Source: Streptomyces sp. NBC_01351 (lineage in GTDB: Bacteria; Actinomycetota; Actinomycetes; Streptomycetales; Streptomycetaceae). Taken from it: 64,000 nt of DNA. The notes under the pieces are model-generated. The model made no database searches. It was not told the DNA's origin and was given only the letters and a program-made list of their open reading frames with translations. The position numbers were made by a program, and so were the translations under genes. Where the stretch lies: contig NZ_CP108356.1 of NCBI RefSeq assembly GCF_036237315.1, positions 5,399,501-5,463,500 of the forward strand, written 5' to 3'. Shown here piece by piece: positions 8,316-16,641 of the stretch (its first letter is position 1; each line of letters opens with the position of its first letter).

Positions 8316-8432
8316 CACGTCGAATCGGTACACCGTCACCTGATCGACGTCCTGCCCCCGGAACAACTCCGCACCCTCGCCGAGGTGGGCGAACCCCTCT
8401 GCGTCCGCCGGGGCGCCGAACGCAAGTCCTGA
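8316..8432 (+). pseudogene. Remnant of a MarR-family regulator (C-terminal 38 residues)
   Basis: In the + frame the sequence reads HVESVHRHLIDVLPPEQL then RTLAEVGEPLCVRRGAERKS and stop. This is the standard MarR dimerisation helix (..H.E.V.R.L.D.L.PEQLR.L.EIGE..). No start codon, winged helix or ribosome site precedes it, and the sequence 5' of residue 1 is not coding in this frame. The rest of the gene has been deleted. Confidence 0.6.
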
Positions 8433-8451
8433 CCGTCGCGGCTCCGGGGCC

Positions 8452-9786
8452 CTACGGCCGCCAGCTCACCCGGTGTTCCGCCAGGTGCGCGAGCACCGAA
8501 TGGTTCGCCTCCCAGCCGTCCGGAAATTTCACGGATACGCCCAGCTGCACCGGCTCCGTCGACGGGTGGTCGTCCAGGAGTTCCGCTATGCCCGCCCGGG
8601 CCACCACCACGCAGGCGTGGCGGTGGCGGGAGGCCAGGACGCACAGGCGGCCCGTCTCCAGGTGGAAGGCCGTGGCGTCCGGGCGGCCCGACAGGGGGTG
8701 GAGGACCACCGTGAGGTCGTACTCGCGGCCCTGGAGGCGGTTCGCGGTGTCCACCGTGACGCCCGTGACGCCGAGGGAGGACAGCGCGGCGCGGACCGCG
8801 GCCGCCTGGTCGCGGTGGGCGGTGCCGACGGCGATCCGGTCCGGGGTCAGGGGGGAGGGGACCGGGGACAGCTCGTCCGTGGTGACCGTGCCGCGGTCCA
8901 GGGCGCGGCGGACCACCAGGGCCACCGCCGCCACCGCCTCCGGGTCGGTGCGCGGGGTGCGCCGGGCGGGGAGTTCGAGAAGCCCCCAGCCCGCCTCGGC
9001 GGCCTCGTCGAGCACCCGGTCCGGGCCGGAGCCGTCCGAGGGGACCCCGTACGACATCCGCCGCTCGCCCGGGCCCGTACCGCTGCGGAAGCGCGTGTAC
9101 GGGTAGAAGGCGCGGGAGACAAGCGGCGCGGCCGACGCCGGGAGCCGCCAGGACACCGGCAGGCGGTGCTGCGGCAGTTGGGGGTTGTGGGCGAGGAGGG
9201 TGGACACCGCGGAGGCGGAGGGGTCGTAGGACAGGCCCGCCCACTGTTCGGCGCCGACCACGCTGAAGGGGTCCAACTGGCCCGGATCGCCCACGAACAG
9301 CGCCCGCTCGAACAGGCCCGCCACGGCCAGCAGCGCGTCGGAGCGCATCTGGTACGCCTCGTCGACGATCGCGTGCTCCCAGGGCTCCGTGTCCTTGACG
9401 TAGGCCCACTTCGCCGCCGTGGAGATGGTGATGGGGAGTTCCGCCAGGTCGCCCGGCTTCGCGGAGAGGGTGACCGAGGGGAGGTTCCGCAGGGCGGGGT
9501 CGTAGGCGTCGCCGTCGCTGCTGTGCAGGCGGCCGACCTTCAGCTCCGGGTCCTTGTCGGCGAGCCGCAGCACCAGGTCGTCGACCTGCGCGTTGGTCTG
9601 CGCCACCACCATCAGCCGGCGCCCGGCCGCGGCCAGCTCCCGGGCCGCGCGGACCACGAGCGTGGACTTGCCGGCCCCGGGCGGGGAGTCGACGACCACG
9701 CCCCGCTCGGTCCCGTGCAGGGTGTCGTGCAGGATGGCGGCGGTCGCCTCGGCGGCCGCGGCCCCCGGGTCGAAGGTCGCGGTCAC
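8452..9786 (-). CDS. SF1B (Dna2/Upf1-like) helicase subunit of a three-gene nuclease-helicase operon
   Basis: 444 residues with a full set of superfamily 1 helicase motifs: Walker A SPPGAGKST (about 34-42), motif Ia AQTNAQVDDL, a Walker B variant VDEAYQM (about 141-147), motif III FVGDPGQLDP, a QHRLPVSWRLP segment (motif IV region), motif V VDTANRLQGREYDL and motif VI VLASRHRHACVVVA. The order and spacing resemble the RecA domains of Dna2/Upf1-type enzymes. There is no nuclease domain in this chain. The GTG start (9786) overlaps the stop of the preceding gene (GTGA). Together with the two upstream genes it probably unwinds and processes DNA ends or flaps; that function is inferred. Confidence 0.88.
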   Translation of the reverse strand: MTATFDPGAAAAEATAAILHDTLHGTERGVVVDSPPGAGKSTLVVRAARELAAAGRRLMVVAQTNAQVDDLVLRLADKDPELKVGRLHSSDGDAYDPALRNLPSVTLSAKPGDLAELPITISTAAKWAYVKDTEPWEHAIVDEAYQMRSDALLAVAGLFERALFVGDPGQLDPFSVVGAEQWAGLSYDPSASAVSTLLAHNPQLPQHRLPVSWRLPASAAPLVSRAFYPYTRFRSGTGPGERRMSYGVPSDGSGPDRVLDEAAEAGWGLLELPARRTPRTDPEAVAAVALVVRRALDRGTVTTDELSPVPSPLTPDRIAVGTAHRDQAAAVRAALSSLGVTGVTVDTANRLQGREYDLTVVLHPLSGRPDATAFHLETGRLCVLASRHRHACVVVARAGIAELLDDHPSTEPVQLGVSVKFPDGWEANHSVLAHLAEHRVSWRP

Positions 9787-11354
9787 AGGAGGTCCTCGTC
9801 GGTCACGGCGTCGGTGAGCACGGGGGCGGTCAGGTGTCCCGGCGGGCCGCCGTGCGTCCAGGGGGTCTGTTCCGGGTCCGGCAGCTTCGGGCCGCCGCGC
9901 GCGTCGTGCTCGAAGAGCGTCCAGCACACCCGGTCGCCCTTCTCCGGCACCGAGCCCGGTTCGGGTTCGCGGCCCCGGCCCATCTTGTCGAGCAGGCGCA
10001 CCACGATCTGCCCGTCGGCCTCGAAGCGGACGAACTGCGCGCTCTGCGGCCGCCCGTCCAGCGAGCGGAACACCTTCCCGCCGCCCCCGTCCGCCAGTTG
10101 CGGCCGGTCCTCGGTGGCCAGCGTCACCAGCGGGCGCGGGCTCGGCCGCTTCGCGTCCGTCCACTCCATCACCACCTCGGTGACCTCGCCGGCGAAGGCC
10201 TCGCCCGCGAGCCGCCGGCCCGCCATCACCAGGGGGTCGTCCAGCGCCTCCTGGGCGTCGAGCCGCACCTGCTCGGTCTCCCGTGTGGCCAGCTTCTGAG
10301 CGGCCGTCACCGCGTCGTCGCGGCGCGGCTGCGGGGGCTCGCCCGCCCGTACGCGGTCCCGGTGGCCGGTGTACGACCAGCGGTCGCGGGTCCAGCGCTC
10401 CTCGGCCCGCTCCCCGGCCGGCAGCGCGCGCAGCAGCTCGACGGAGCGCCACACCGCGTCCCAGGTGGGCCGCATCTGCGCCGCCACCAGGGCCCGTACG
10501 CCCTCCTCCACGCGGGCCAGTGCCCGCGCGTCGAGCGGCTCCGCCGTGCGCGCCGCGTCGTAGCGGGCCATCGCCGGGGCCAGCAGTCTGTTGTCGAAGG
10601 CCGGGTCGGTGGCCGGGCCGGCGGGCGGGACCAGGAGCTGTCCGTCACGGTCCCGGGCCAGCTCGGCCCGCTCCGCCGCGCGGGCGCCGGATTCGCCCGC
10701 CGGGGGCGCTATCCAGGCCAACAGGGCGGCCAGGTGCTGGTCCTCCAGGTTGCTCTGGCCGCTCGCCCAGTGCCGGGACAGCAGATCGGTCGCCGAGAGC
10801 AGCATCGAGGAGCCGGGGACCCGGGAGCGCTCGCCGAGGTGGGTGAACCAGCGGCCCAGCAGCGGCACCCGCGCGGGCGCCGGATACGGGTTCTCCGGAT
10901 CCTCCTCGGCCGTGCGCCGGAAGCGCATCGAGCGCCCCAGCAGCCGCACGTACTCGATGCCCGCCCGGCTCGGCACGATCAGCTGCGGGGCGTCCAGGCA
11001 CAGCTCGGCCTCGACCTTGGTCCGCTTGCCGGTCTCCGGGTCGGTCTCGTTGCGCTCGACCAGCTCGACGTCGTCCCCGTACGCGTCCACGTACGGCAGC
11101 ACCTCGTCGGCGAGGTCGGCCAGGAAGGTCCACCGCAGGTCCCGGTCGCGCGGCTGCGGCACCACCAGCAGCCTCGGCTCCGCGGGATCCGTGCCGACGA
11201 GCGCCCCGAGCGGAGCCCCCGCTTCACCGGCCGTGGTCAGGGGTACGACGACCAGCGGGCGCTCGCTCAGATGGCGGTGCCGCACGGTCGCGAGGGGCTG
11301 GGCGCGGCCCGCGCGCAGGGCCTCCAGCCGGGCCAGGGTGGTCAGGAGGGACAT
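9783..11354 (-). CDS. Large conserved hypothetical, middle gene of the nuclease-helicase operon
   Basis: 523 residues, soluble, no family recognised. Residues about 340-500 include the segment KVFRSLDGRPQSAQFVRFEA followed by GQIVVRLLDKMG and a GDRVCWTLFEHD strand. It is beta-rich and could be the stalk/beta-barrel (1B-like) region that sits between nuclease and RecA core in Dna2. The N-terminal half is mixed alpha/beta with a strongly acidic DDVELVERNETDPETG loop. The ATG at 11354 has GGGAGGG upstream and overlaps the nuclease stop by 13 bp. Its own stop overlaps the helicase start, so stoichiometric co-translation is likely. It may be a scaffold or accessory domain of the complex. Confidence 0.82.
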   Translation of the reverse strand: MSLLTTLARLEALRAGRAQPLATVRHRHLSERPLVVVPLTTAGEAGAPLGALVGTDPAEPRLLVVPQPRDRDLRWTFLADLADEVLPYVDAYGDDVELVERNETDPETGKRTKVEAELCLDAPQLIVPSRAGIEYVRLLGRSMRFRRTAEEDPENPYPAPARVPLLGRWFTHLGERSRVPGSSMLLSATDLLSRHWASGQSNLEDQHLAALLAWIAPPAGESGARAAERAELARDRDGQLLVPPAGPATDPAFDNRLLAPAMARYDAARTAEPLDARALARVEEGVRALVAAQMRPTWDAVWRSVELLRALPAGERAEERWTRDRWSYTGHRDRVRAGEPPQPRRDDAVTAAQKLATRETEQVRLDAQEALDDPLVMAGRRLAGEAFAGEVTEVVMEWTDAKRPSPRPLVTLATEDRPQLADGGGGKVFRSLDGRPQSAQFVRFEADGQIVVRLLDKMGRGREPEPGSVPEKGDRVCWTLFEHDARGGPKLPDPEQTPWTHGGPPGHLTAPVLTDAVTDEDLL

Positions 11355-12499
11355 ACGGCGCCCTCCCCGGCCGACCGGAGGGCCTCGGCGCGCAACCGGG
11401 CCGCGTGGTGAAGGGCTTCGGCCGTGGGATCACCCTCGGGGCCCGCCCCGGAGGCCGCCGCGAGGGCCGCTTCGACGGTGGTCAGGGCGCCCAGCTCGCC
11501 GCGTACGGAACGGCCCAGCGCGGTCACCTCGCCGGCGGTGCGGGCCCGGTCCCGGCAGTGGAAGGCCAGCTCGCAGGCGGCGAGGCACTCGGGGGCGTAG
11601 GCGGCGTCGACCGCGGCCACGGCTTCGGTGAGCTCCTCGGCGGTCCGCGCCGGGTCGAAGGTCAGGCCCTCGGGGAGCGCGGCGGCCAGCTCCTCGACCC
11701 GGGTCAGCCGCTCCAGCTGGCGCCGGGTCACGGAGCGCTCGCGGCGGATGTCGACGGCGGAGGCGGTGGGCAGGTTGGAGAAGTCCTTCGGGCAGACGAG
11801 CAGCACGGTGTGCCCGACCTCGGCGCCGGTCAGCTTCTCGGCGGTCCTCTCCAGGGCGAGGACGTACACGGCGGCCTGGCGGGCGGCGGCGCCCACCTTC
11901 GCGGCGTCCGCGGTCCCGTCGATCATCGGGAACGACTTGATCTCCACGACGGTCCAGCGGCCGTCGGGATGCACGACGACGGCGTCCGGCTCCAGGTAGG
12001 CGGGGGAGCCTGCCACCTCCAGGGCGAGCATCGGGTGGTCCAGCAGCGTCCACGCCCCCGCGTTCGTCGCCTCGCGCAGGGCGAGAGCGGTCCGGGCGGC
12101 GCGGCCCTCGGGCCCGGCGGCGGACAGGTCGGGGACGCGGGCGTCGGGGCCGGGCGGTTCGGCGCCCGCGCCGAGGCGCTCGTGGACGAGCCGCAGCAGC
12201 TCGGCTCCGCCGTCGCCCTTGACCTTGGCCTCGAAGGAGTTGCCGCGCACGATCGCGAACTGCGACTGCCCGAAGGCGGCGGGTGAGCCGAGGGCCGAGG
12301 CGAGGGCGGTCTTGTCCACGCCGGCGCCGTCGAGCAGGGCGCGTCTGCCGCAGCCGGGATTGGCGGCGAGCGCGGCCAACGCCCGGGCGTCGAGCGGGCG
12401 CGGGGGTACGGCGGGGCCGCGCAGGCCCGCGAGCCGCTGCCGCAGGGTCGGCGACGGAGCCGTCGGCTGCGCGGGGCTGCTGGGCGGGTAAGAGCTCAC
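11342..12499 (-). CDS. PD-(D/E)XK nuclease with Cas4/AddB-like Fe-S cysteines
   Basis: 385 residues from the GTG at 12499; earlier GTG/TTG starts up to 12529 would add 10 residues. RecB-family catalytic motifs are present in order: RGNSFE (Glu90), LEPDAVVV (Asp171), VVEIKSF (Glu185, Lys187) and RQAAVYVLAL (Gln207, Tyr211). Cys50 lies in NPGCGRRALL near the N-terminus, and three more cysteines near the C-terminus form C-x3-C-x5-C (304, 308, 314). This one-plus-three layout matches the 4Fe-4S staple of Cas4, AddB and Dna2 nucleases. First gene of an operon with 9783-11354 and the helicase. No CRISPR array or cas1/cas2 is nearby, so a CRISPR role is unlikely. Confidence 0.87.
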   Translation of the reverse strand: MSSYPPSSPAQPTAPSPTLRQRLAGLRGPAVPPRPLDARALAALAANPGCGRRALLDGAGVDKTALASALGSPAAFGQSQFAIVRGNSFEAKVKGDGGAELLRLVHERLGAGAEPPGPDARVPDLSAAGPEGRAARTALALREATNAGAWTLLDHPMLALEVAGSPAYLEPDAVVVHPDGRWTVVEIKSFPMIDGTADAAKVGAAARQAAVYVLALERTAEKLTGAEVGHTVLLVCPKDFSNLPTASAVDIRRERSVTRRQLERLTRVEELAAALPEGLTFDPARTAEELTEAVAAVDAAYAPECLAACELAFHCRDRARTAGEVTALGRSVRGELGALTTVEAALAAASGAGPEGDPTAEALHHAARLRAEALRSAGEGAVCPS

Positions 12500-12617
12500 C
12501 CGCGGAAGTGTCCCATCCGCCACTGACAATCGTGGGCGGTCTCCGGGTGTTGGATGATGTACGGACGATGGAACCGCCGCAAAACGGCACGGACTCTCAT
12601 GTACCGGGAGAATTCAC

Positions 12618-13214
12618 ATGGCCCCCCGCATCCTGCTGGCCCGCCACGGTCAGACCGCGTGGTCCCGACTCGGCAAGCACACCGGACGCACGGACGTGCC
12701 GATGCTGGAGGAGGGCAGGCAGGGCGCGAAGCTGCTCGGCGAGCGGCTGGCCCGCGAACCGTGGAACGGCCTGCCGGGCGTGGAGGTCCGCACCAGCCCG
12801 CTGGTCCGCGCGAGCGAGAGCTGTGACCTGGCCGGCTTCGGCGCGCAGGCCGATCCGTGGCACGCGCTGATGGAGTGGGACTACGGCGACTACGAGGGCA
12901 TGACCCCGGCCGAGATCCAGGCGGTCCGCCCGGGCTGGCTGATCTGGCGCGACGGGGTCCCGGGCGGCGAGTCCGTCGCGGACGTCGGGGCACGGGCGGA
13001 CGAGGTGGTCGCGTGGGCCCGGTCGGCGGAGCGGGACGTCCTGGTCTTCGCGCACGGCCACATCCTGCGGACGCTGGCCGCGCGCTGGCTCGGCTTCGAC
13101 GTCTCCTTCGGCGCCCGCATCCGGCTGGACCCGACCTCCCTGTCGGTCCTGGGGTGGGCGTACGGGGCCCCCGCGCTGGAGCGCTGGAACGACACGGGGC
13201 ACCTGGACGGCTGA
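12618..13214 (+). CDS. Histidine phosphatase family protein (phosphoglycerate mutase-like)
   Basis: 198 residues starting directly with the catalytic motif [12 protein letters not shown] (phospho-His in RHG). Further family residues are the Arg in [13 protein letters not shown], the Glu in [10 protein letters not shown] and the second His in [13 protein letters not shown]. Length and core fit the broad-range 2H phosphatase branch (CobC/GpmB-like) rather than glycolytic mutases. Substrate unknown. ATG at 12618 is preceded by GGGAGAATTCAC. A hairpin follows the gene. Confidence 0.9.
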   Translation: MAPRILLARHGQTAWSRLGKHTGRTDVPMLEEGRQGAKLLGERLAREPWNGLPGVEVRTSPLVRASESCDLAGFGAQADPWHALMEWDYGDYEGMTPAEIQAVRPGWLIWRDGVPGGESVADVGARADEVVAWARSAERDVLVFAHGHILRTLAARWLGFDVSFGARIRLDPTSLSVLGWAYGAPALERWNDTGHLDG

Positions 13215-13233
13215 TCCGTCGGCGGGGCAACGA

Positions 13234-13271
13234 CACAGCGCCCGGCGCGTGGTCCGCGTCGGGCGCTGTCG
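13234..13271. terminator. Terminator hairpin, possibly bidirectional
   Basis: Stem of about 15 bp with one mismatch (ACAGCGCCCGGCGCG / CGCGTCGGGCGCTGT), 5-base loop, between two convergent genes. Confidence 0.7.
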
Positions 13272-13313
13272 GCTGTTGGTCAGCCGTGGAGCCTGCTCAG
13301 GGGAGCGTCAGGC

Positions 13314-14333
13314 TCACGGGTCGATGACGATCTCGCAGTTGTACGTCCCCGGCGGCAGGTCGTTGACGTTCAGGATGGCCGGGTCCGAGGGACCGGTGCT
13401 GTTGCCGTTGCACGTGATGGTGGACAGGATCTCGCCGGATTCCTGGCCGTCGACGCGCACCAGGAGGTCGGCGAGCGGCGGGTTCGTGAACGTGGCCGTG
13501 GCGGCGGCAGCGGGCGGGTTCGTCGTGCAGGTCGTCCCCGAGACCACCTGGACGGTCACGTCTTCCTGGCTCGCGGCGCCGTATCCGGGCGGAGGAGTCG
13601 TCTCGTTGACGGTGTACTGACCGGGCCGGAGGCCCGACACGCAGACCTCGCCGATGGTCGGGTCCTCGTCGGGCGCCGCCATCGTGGTGTCGTCGGTCAC
13701 GTCTTCGTCGTATCCGTTGGGGCCGGTGATGTTGAACACCGCACCGGCCTGGGTGACCAGCGGGTTCCCCGTCTTGGTGCTCTGCTTCAGGATCTTGAGA
13801 GCGCCGGGAGGGGCCTCGCCGATGCAGAAGTCGATGTGGCTGAGGCCGAAGTAGCGGTTGTTGTTCGGGTTGATCGGGGCGTGGAGCGACGTGTCGGCCG
13901 TGTTGCCGCCGGGCCGGTAGTCGTAGAAGTTGGCGTTCGGACCGCCCTTGACGATGACGCCGAGGGCGGTGAAGTCACCGTCGAAGGTGTAGTCGAACAC
14001 CTGCCCCTGTGAGGTGTTCCTGAGGGTGATGTCGAGCGTGCCGGTCAGCCCGTTGAAGGACAGTGGGATGTCCGTCGCGTTCGCCGGGGGCTCCTGCTTG
14101 AACGAGAACAGGAACGAGCCGGGCATGAGGGTGTCGCAGTTCGGGTTCCCCGCCACCTGCGTCGGCTGCTCGCCGTCCCCGCTCGGGGGTCCGGGCACCC
14201 GCCCCTGGGCCGACGCCATGCCGGCGAGGGGGACGGCCAGTGCCGTGACCAGGCCGGCGCACACGAGCGACGCTCTGATCCGCCCCCGCCTCAGCCGGGC
14301 CTTCGGTCGGGATGCTCCAGCGGTTGCTGCCAT
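13314..14333 (-). CDS. Secreted protein with prealbumin-like (SpaA/collagen-binding B-type) domain
   Basis: 339 residues from an ATG at 14333 with GGTGGAG upstream. An N-terminal signal peptide (RIRASLVCAGLVTALAVPLAG, ASAQ-G) is followed by a roughly 150-residue beta-rich region, then a prealbumin-like domain beginning ALKILKQSTKTGNPLVTQAG and containing GLRPGQYTVNETTPPPGY. A short beta tail ends YNCEIVIDP. No LPxTG-like sorting signal or C-terminal membrane anchor is seen, so the product should be free or non-covalently attached. No sortase gene lies nearby. Adhesive or matrix role inferred from fold only. Confidence 0.85.
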   Translation of the reverse strand: MAATAGASRPKARLRRGRIRASLVCAGLVTALAVPLAGMASAQGRVPGPPSGDGEQPTQVAGNPNCDTLMPGSFLFSFKQEPPANATDIPLSFNGLTGTLDITLRNTSQGQVFDYTFDGDFTALGVIVKGGPNANFYDYRPGGNTADTSLHAPINPNNNRYFGLSHIDFCIGEAPPGALKILKQSTKTGNPLVTQAGAVFNITGPNGYDEDVTDDTTMAAPDEDPTIGEVCVSGLRPGQYTVNETTPPPGYGAASQEDVTVQVVSGTTCTTNPPAAAATATFTNPPLADLLVRVDGQESGEILSTITCNGNSTGPSDPAILNVNDLPPGTYNCEIVIDP

Positions 14334-14561
14334 GAAGTTGCTCCACCTTTCGGCACGAGCCCCCAGCCGTTTCTCTGGCCGGTCGGGCGCCAAACCGTTG
14401 CCGAGTGTGGCCGCAGACCGAGCCGTTACGGCCGAGCCACTCGCGGGCCTACTCCAGGCGGACGCAAGGGGCGCCCTGATAGGCGTAGCCCGGAACCCCT
14501 GCGGACCGGCCGTGGCGCACGATCCGGTGCGGGCCGGGTGAGGATCCCGGCCCGGTGCCCG

Positions 14562-15908
14562 CTACGCCGGGTCGAGTGCGTGACGGGTGAGGAACGCGCC
14601 CACGCGGGGGGAGCGTTGGTGGGGGACCAGGGTGCGGGCCGTCTCCGAGAGCATCGAGCGGATGCGGGTGGAGTGGACCTCGGTCAGCAGGTCCATCACC
14701 CGGCCGCCCGCCCACGCCGCCTCGTCGGGGGCGCCGGCGCGGGCCAGGTCGCCGGCCAGCTCGGCGGTGTAGAGGGCCACGTTCCGGGCGAAGTGCGGGT
14801 CCTGGAGGTCGGCGGCGCGGCGCGCGTGCCGGGCCGCGCGGGCGTGTTCACCGAGGGCCGCCCAGCAGCGGGACTCCAGGGATTCCAGCTCGGCCTCGCC
14901 GAAGAAGGACATCCACTCGGGGTCGGCGGCCGCCGCGCCCCGGGAGAACTCCGTGTGCGCCCGGGTCAGCGCCTCCTCGCAGGCCTTGCGGTCGGCCAGC
15001 CCCGCCCAGCCGCCGGCCTCCCGCAGGGCCAGGAGGGACAGCAGGCGCGGGGAGCCGAGGGAGCGGGCTGCGCGGCGGCCCGCCTGGGCCGCCCGTACCG
15101 CCTCGCGGGAGCGGCCGCAGTCCCGGGCGAGGAAGGCCATGTTGCTGAACGCGTGCGCCTCCAGGCCCGCGTCCCCCGACACCCGGGCCGTGGCGAGGGC
15201 CTCCGCGTAGTGCGAGCGGGCGTCGTCGAAGCGGCCGGAGTCGTGGGCCAGCCAGCCGACGGAGACGGCCAGTTCCCCGGCGCCCGCGTGCAGCCGGTCC
15301 TCGGTGGACTGCCGGGTGGCTCCCGCGTCGAGGAGCGCGTAGGCGGTGCGCAACGGTTCGGCGGCCCGGCGGTAGAGGGTGTCGGCGCCGTGCCGGTCGT
15401 CCAGCAGCCGGATCTGGCGGACGGCGTCCTCGACGGCGGCGGCCTCGGACTCGCCGGCGCGGGAGGGGAACCGGCGGCTGTCGCCGAGCAGGGTGAGGCT
15501 GAGGGTCGCGGCCGCGACGGTCGCGGAGCCCCCCGCCATGAACGCGCGACGCAGCACGTCGCTCTCCTTGGATGAACGGGAACCGGAACTGGAACGGGTG
15601 GTGGGGCCGAAGAAGGCGTCGGGGTCCGGGTCGCGCTGCGCCGAGCGGCCGCGGACCGCCTCCCTGGGGGAGAAACCGAGGTCGGACAGGGCACGGCCGG
15701 GGAACATGTGGAGGAAGACCCGCTCGTACGCGTAATTGGGGCAGCGGATCTCGCCGGACTCGACCCGGCCGATGTAGCGGGCGTCGCAGGAAACCGTTTC
15801 GCCGATTTCCCTCGCCGCCCGGCGCACCAGGGCAGCGAACTCGGCCGGGGAGTGCTGACCGCGCAGCCGCCGGAACGTGGAGTTGGGTGAGTGGGGGGAC
15901 GCCGCCAT
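14562..15908 (-). CDS. HTH/TPR transcriptional regulator (NsdA/NsdB-like)
   Basis: 448 residues. The N-terminal 90 residues form a helical DNA-binding-like region (SPAEFAALVRRAAREIGETV, then RYIGRVESGEIRCPNYAYER). A serine-rich linker follows, then FMAGGSATVAAATLSLTLLG, then a long run of helical pairs typical of TPR repeats (LAVSVGWLAHDSGRFDDARSHYAEAL and so on). This is the architecture of Streptomyces TPR regulators such as NsdA and NsdB, which affect sporulation and antibiotic production. The exact member is not assigned. It is divergent from 16157-16624. Confidence 0.82.
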   Translation of the reverse strand: MAASPHSPNSTFRRLRGQHSPAEFAALVRRAAREIGETVSCDARYIGRVESGEIRCPNYAYERVFLHMFPGRALSDLGFSPREAVRGRSAQRDPDPDAFFGPTTRSSSGSRSSKESDVLRRAFMAGGSATVAAATLSLTLLGDSRRFPSRAGESEAAAVEDAVRQIRLLDDRHGADTLYRRAAEPLRTAYALLDAGATRQSTEDRLHAGAGELAVSVGWLAHDSGRFDDARSHYAEALATARVSGDAGLEAHAFSNMAFLARDCGRSREAVRAAQAGRRAARSLGSPRLLSLLALREAGGWAGLADRKACEEALTRAHTEFSRGAAAADPEWMSFFGEAELESLESRCWAALGEHARAARHARRAADLQDPHFARNVALYTAELAGDLARAGAPDEAAWAGGRVMDLLTEVHSTRIRSMLSETARTLVPHQRSPRVGAFLTRHALDPA

Positions 15909-16156
15909 GGACGTGGCCTCTCTGGCAAGGAACCAGCGCCGGTGCTGTGACGTGTGAGGTGGGGCCCGGCGCGCATGAACGTACCGCCAGGGCAGGGGCG
16001 TTCATGCAGTGTTTGGCTACAAAACGGATATCTCACCCGCGATCCGCCATGAACTGCCATCCTTTGCGGCGTCTTGCCGCCGCACCCGTTGACGTTCCCG
16101 TGCGTTGAACCCATGCGGATACGGATCGAGGAGGGGTTCCCTTGGTGGAGGGCGGC

Positions 16157-16624
16157 ATGGAGAGCACTGGAACGAACACCGCGCCCGAGCCCGGCCCGGC
16201 CCCGGGAGCCTTCCCGGCCCCGGCCCCGGCTCCGGTCTCGGCCCTGGCCCAGGTTTCGGTCCCGGCCCTGGATCTGGACCTGGTGACCGTGCCCACCCGG
16301 CAGGGGCTGGAGGCGGTGGACATCATCCGCCGGGCCGCCAGCCCGTCCGGCGGGGTCGGCCCGGTCCTGCACGACGGGTCGGGCGACACCCTCGGCTTCC
16401 TCGTCCCGTCGGGCACCGCCGACGCCTGGGACCTGCCGGGCAGTGCGTGTACGCAGACCAACGGGCGCGGGATGCGTTTCGGTGACGCCGTCACCCCGAC
16501 CGCGGGGGCCACCGGCTGGCTGCTCCCGCCGGAGGCCGTCGGGCCGGTCACCGACCCGGAGGTGCTGCGTGCGGCGCTCGGCGAGGCGGCCCGGCTGATC
16601 GAGGCCGCCGACAACTGCCGCTGA
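16157..16624 (+). CDS. Conserved Streptomyces hypothetical protein
   Basis: 155 residues; the ATG at 16157 has GGAGGG four bases upstream. The first 40 residues are Ala/Pro-rich and likely disordered. The conserved body contains LDLVTVPTRQGLEAVDIIRRA, GPVLHDGSGDTLGFLVPSGTA and WDLPGSACTQTNGRGMRF. No membrane segment. The family is familiar from actinomycete genomes but, as far as I know, without an assigned function. It is divergent from a TPR regulator and 17 bp upstream of a spermidine-synthase-like gene, so it may be the first gene of a short operon. Confidence 0.75.
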   Translation: MESTGTNTAPEPGPAPGAFPAPAPAPVSALAQVSVPALDLDLVTVPTRQGLEAVDIIRRAASPSGGVGPVLHDGSGDTLGFLVPSGTADAWDLPGSACTQTNGRGMRFGDAVTPTAGATGWLLPPEAVGPVTDPEVLRAALGEAARLIEAADNCR

Positions 16625-16641
16625 CCAGCGATAATGGGCTG

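Noticed and set aside
11342..12499. cas4 of a CRISPR system
   Set aside because: Motifs are Cas4/AddB-like, but there are no spaced direct repeats and no cas1/cas2 in the window.
16180..16280. Short GGCCCCGG-type direct repeats near the start of the hypothetical gene
   Set aside because: They encode an Ala/Pro-rich disordered leader; low-complexity coding, not a separate element.
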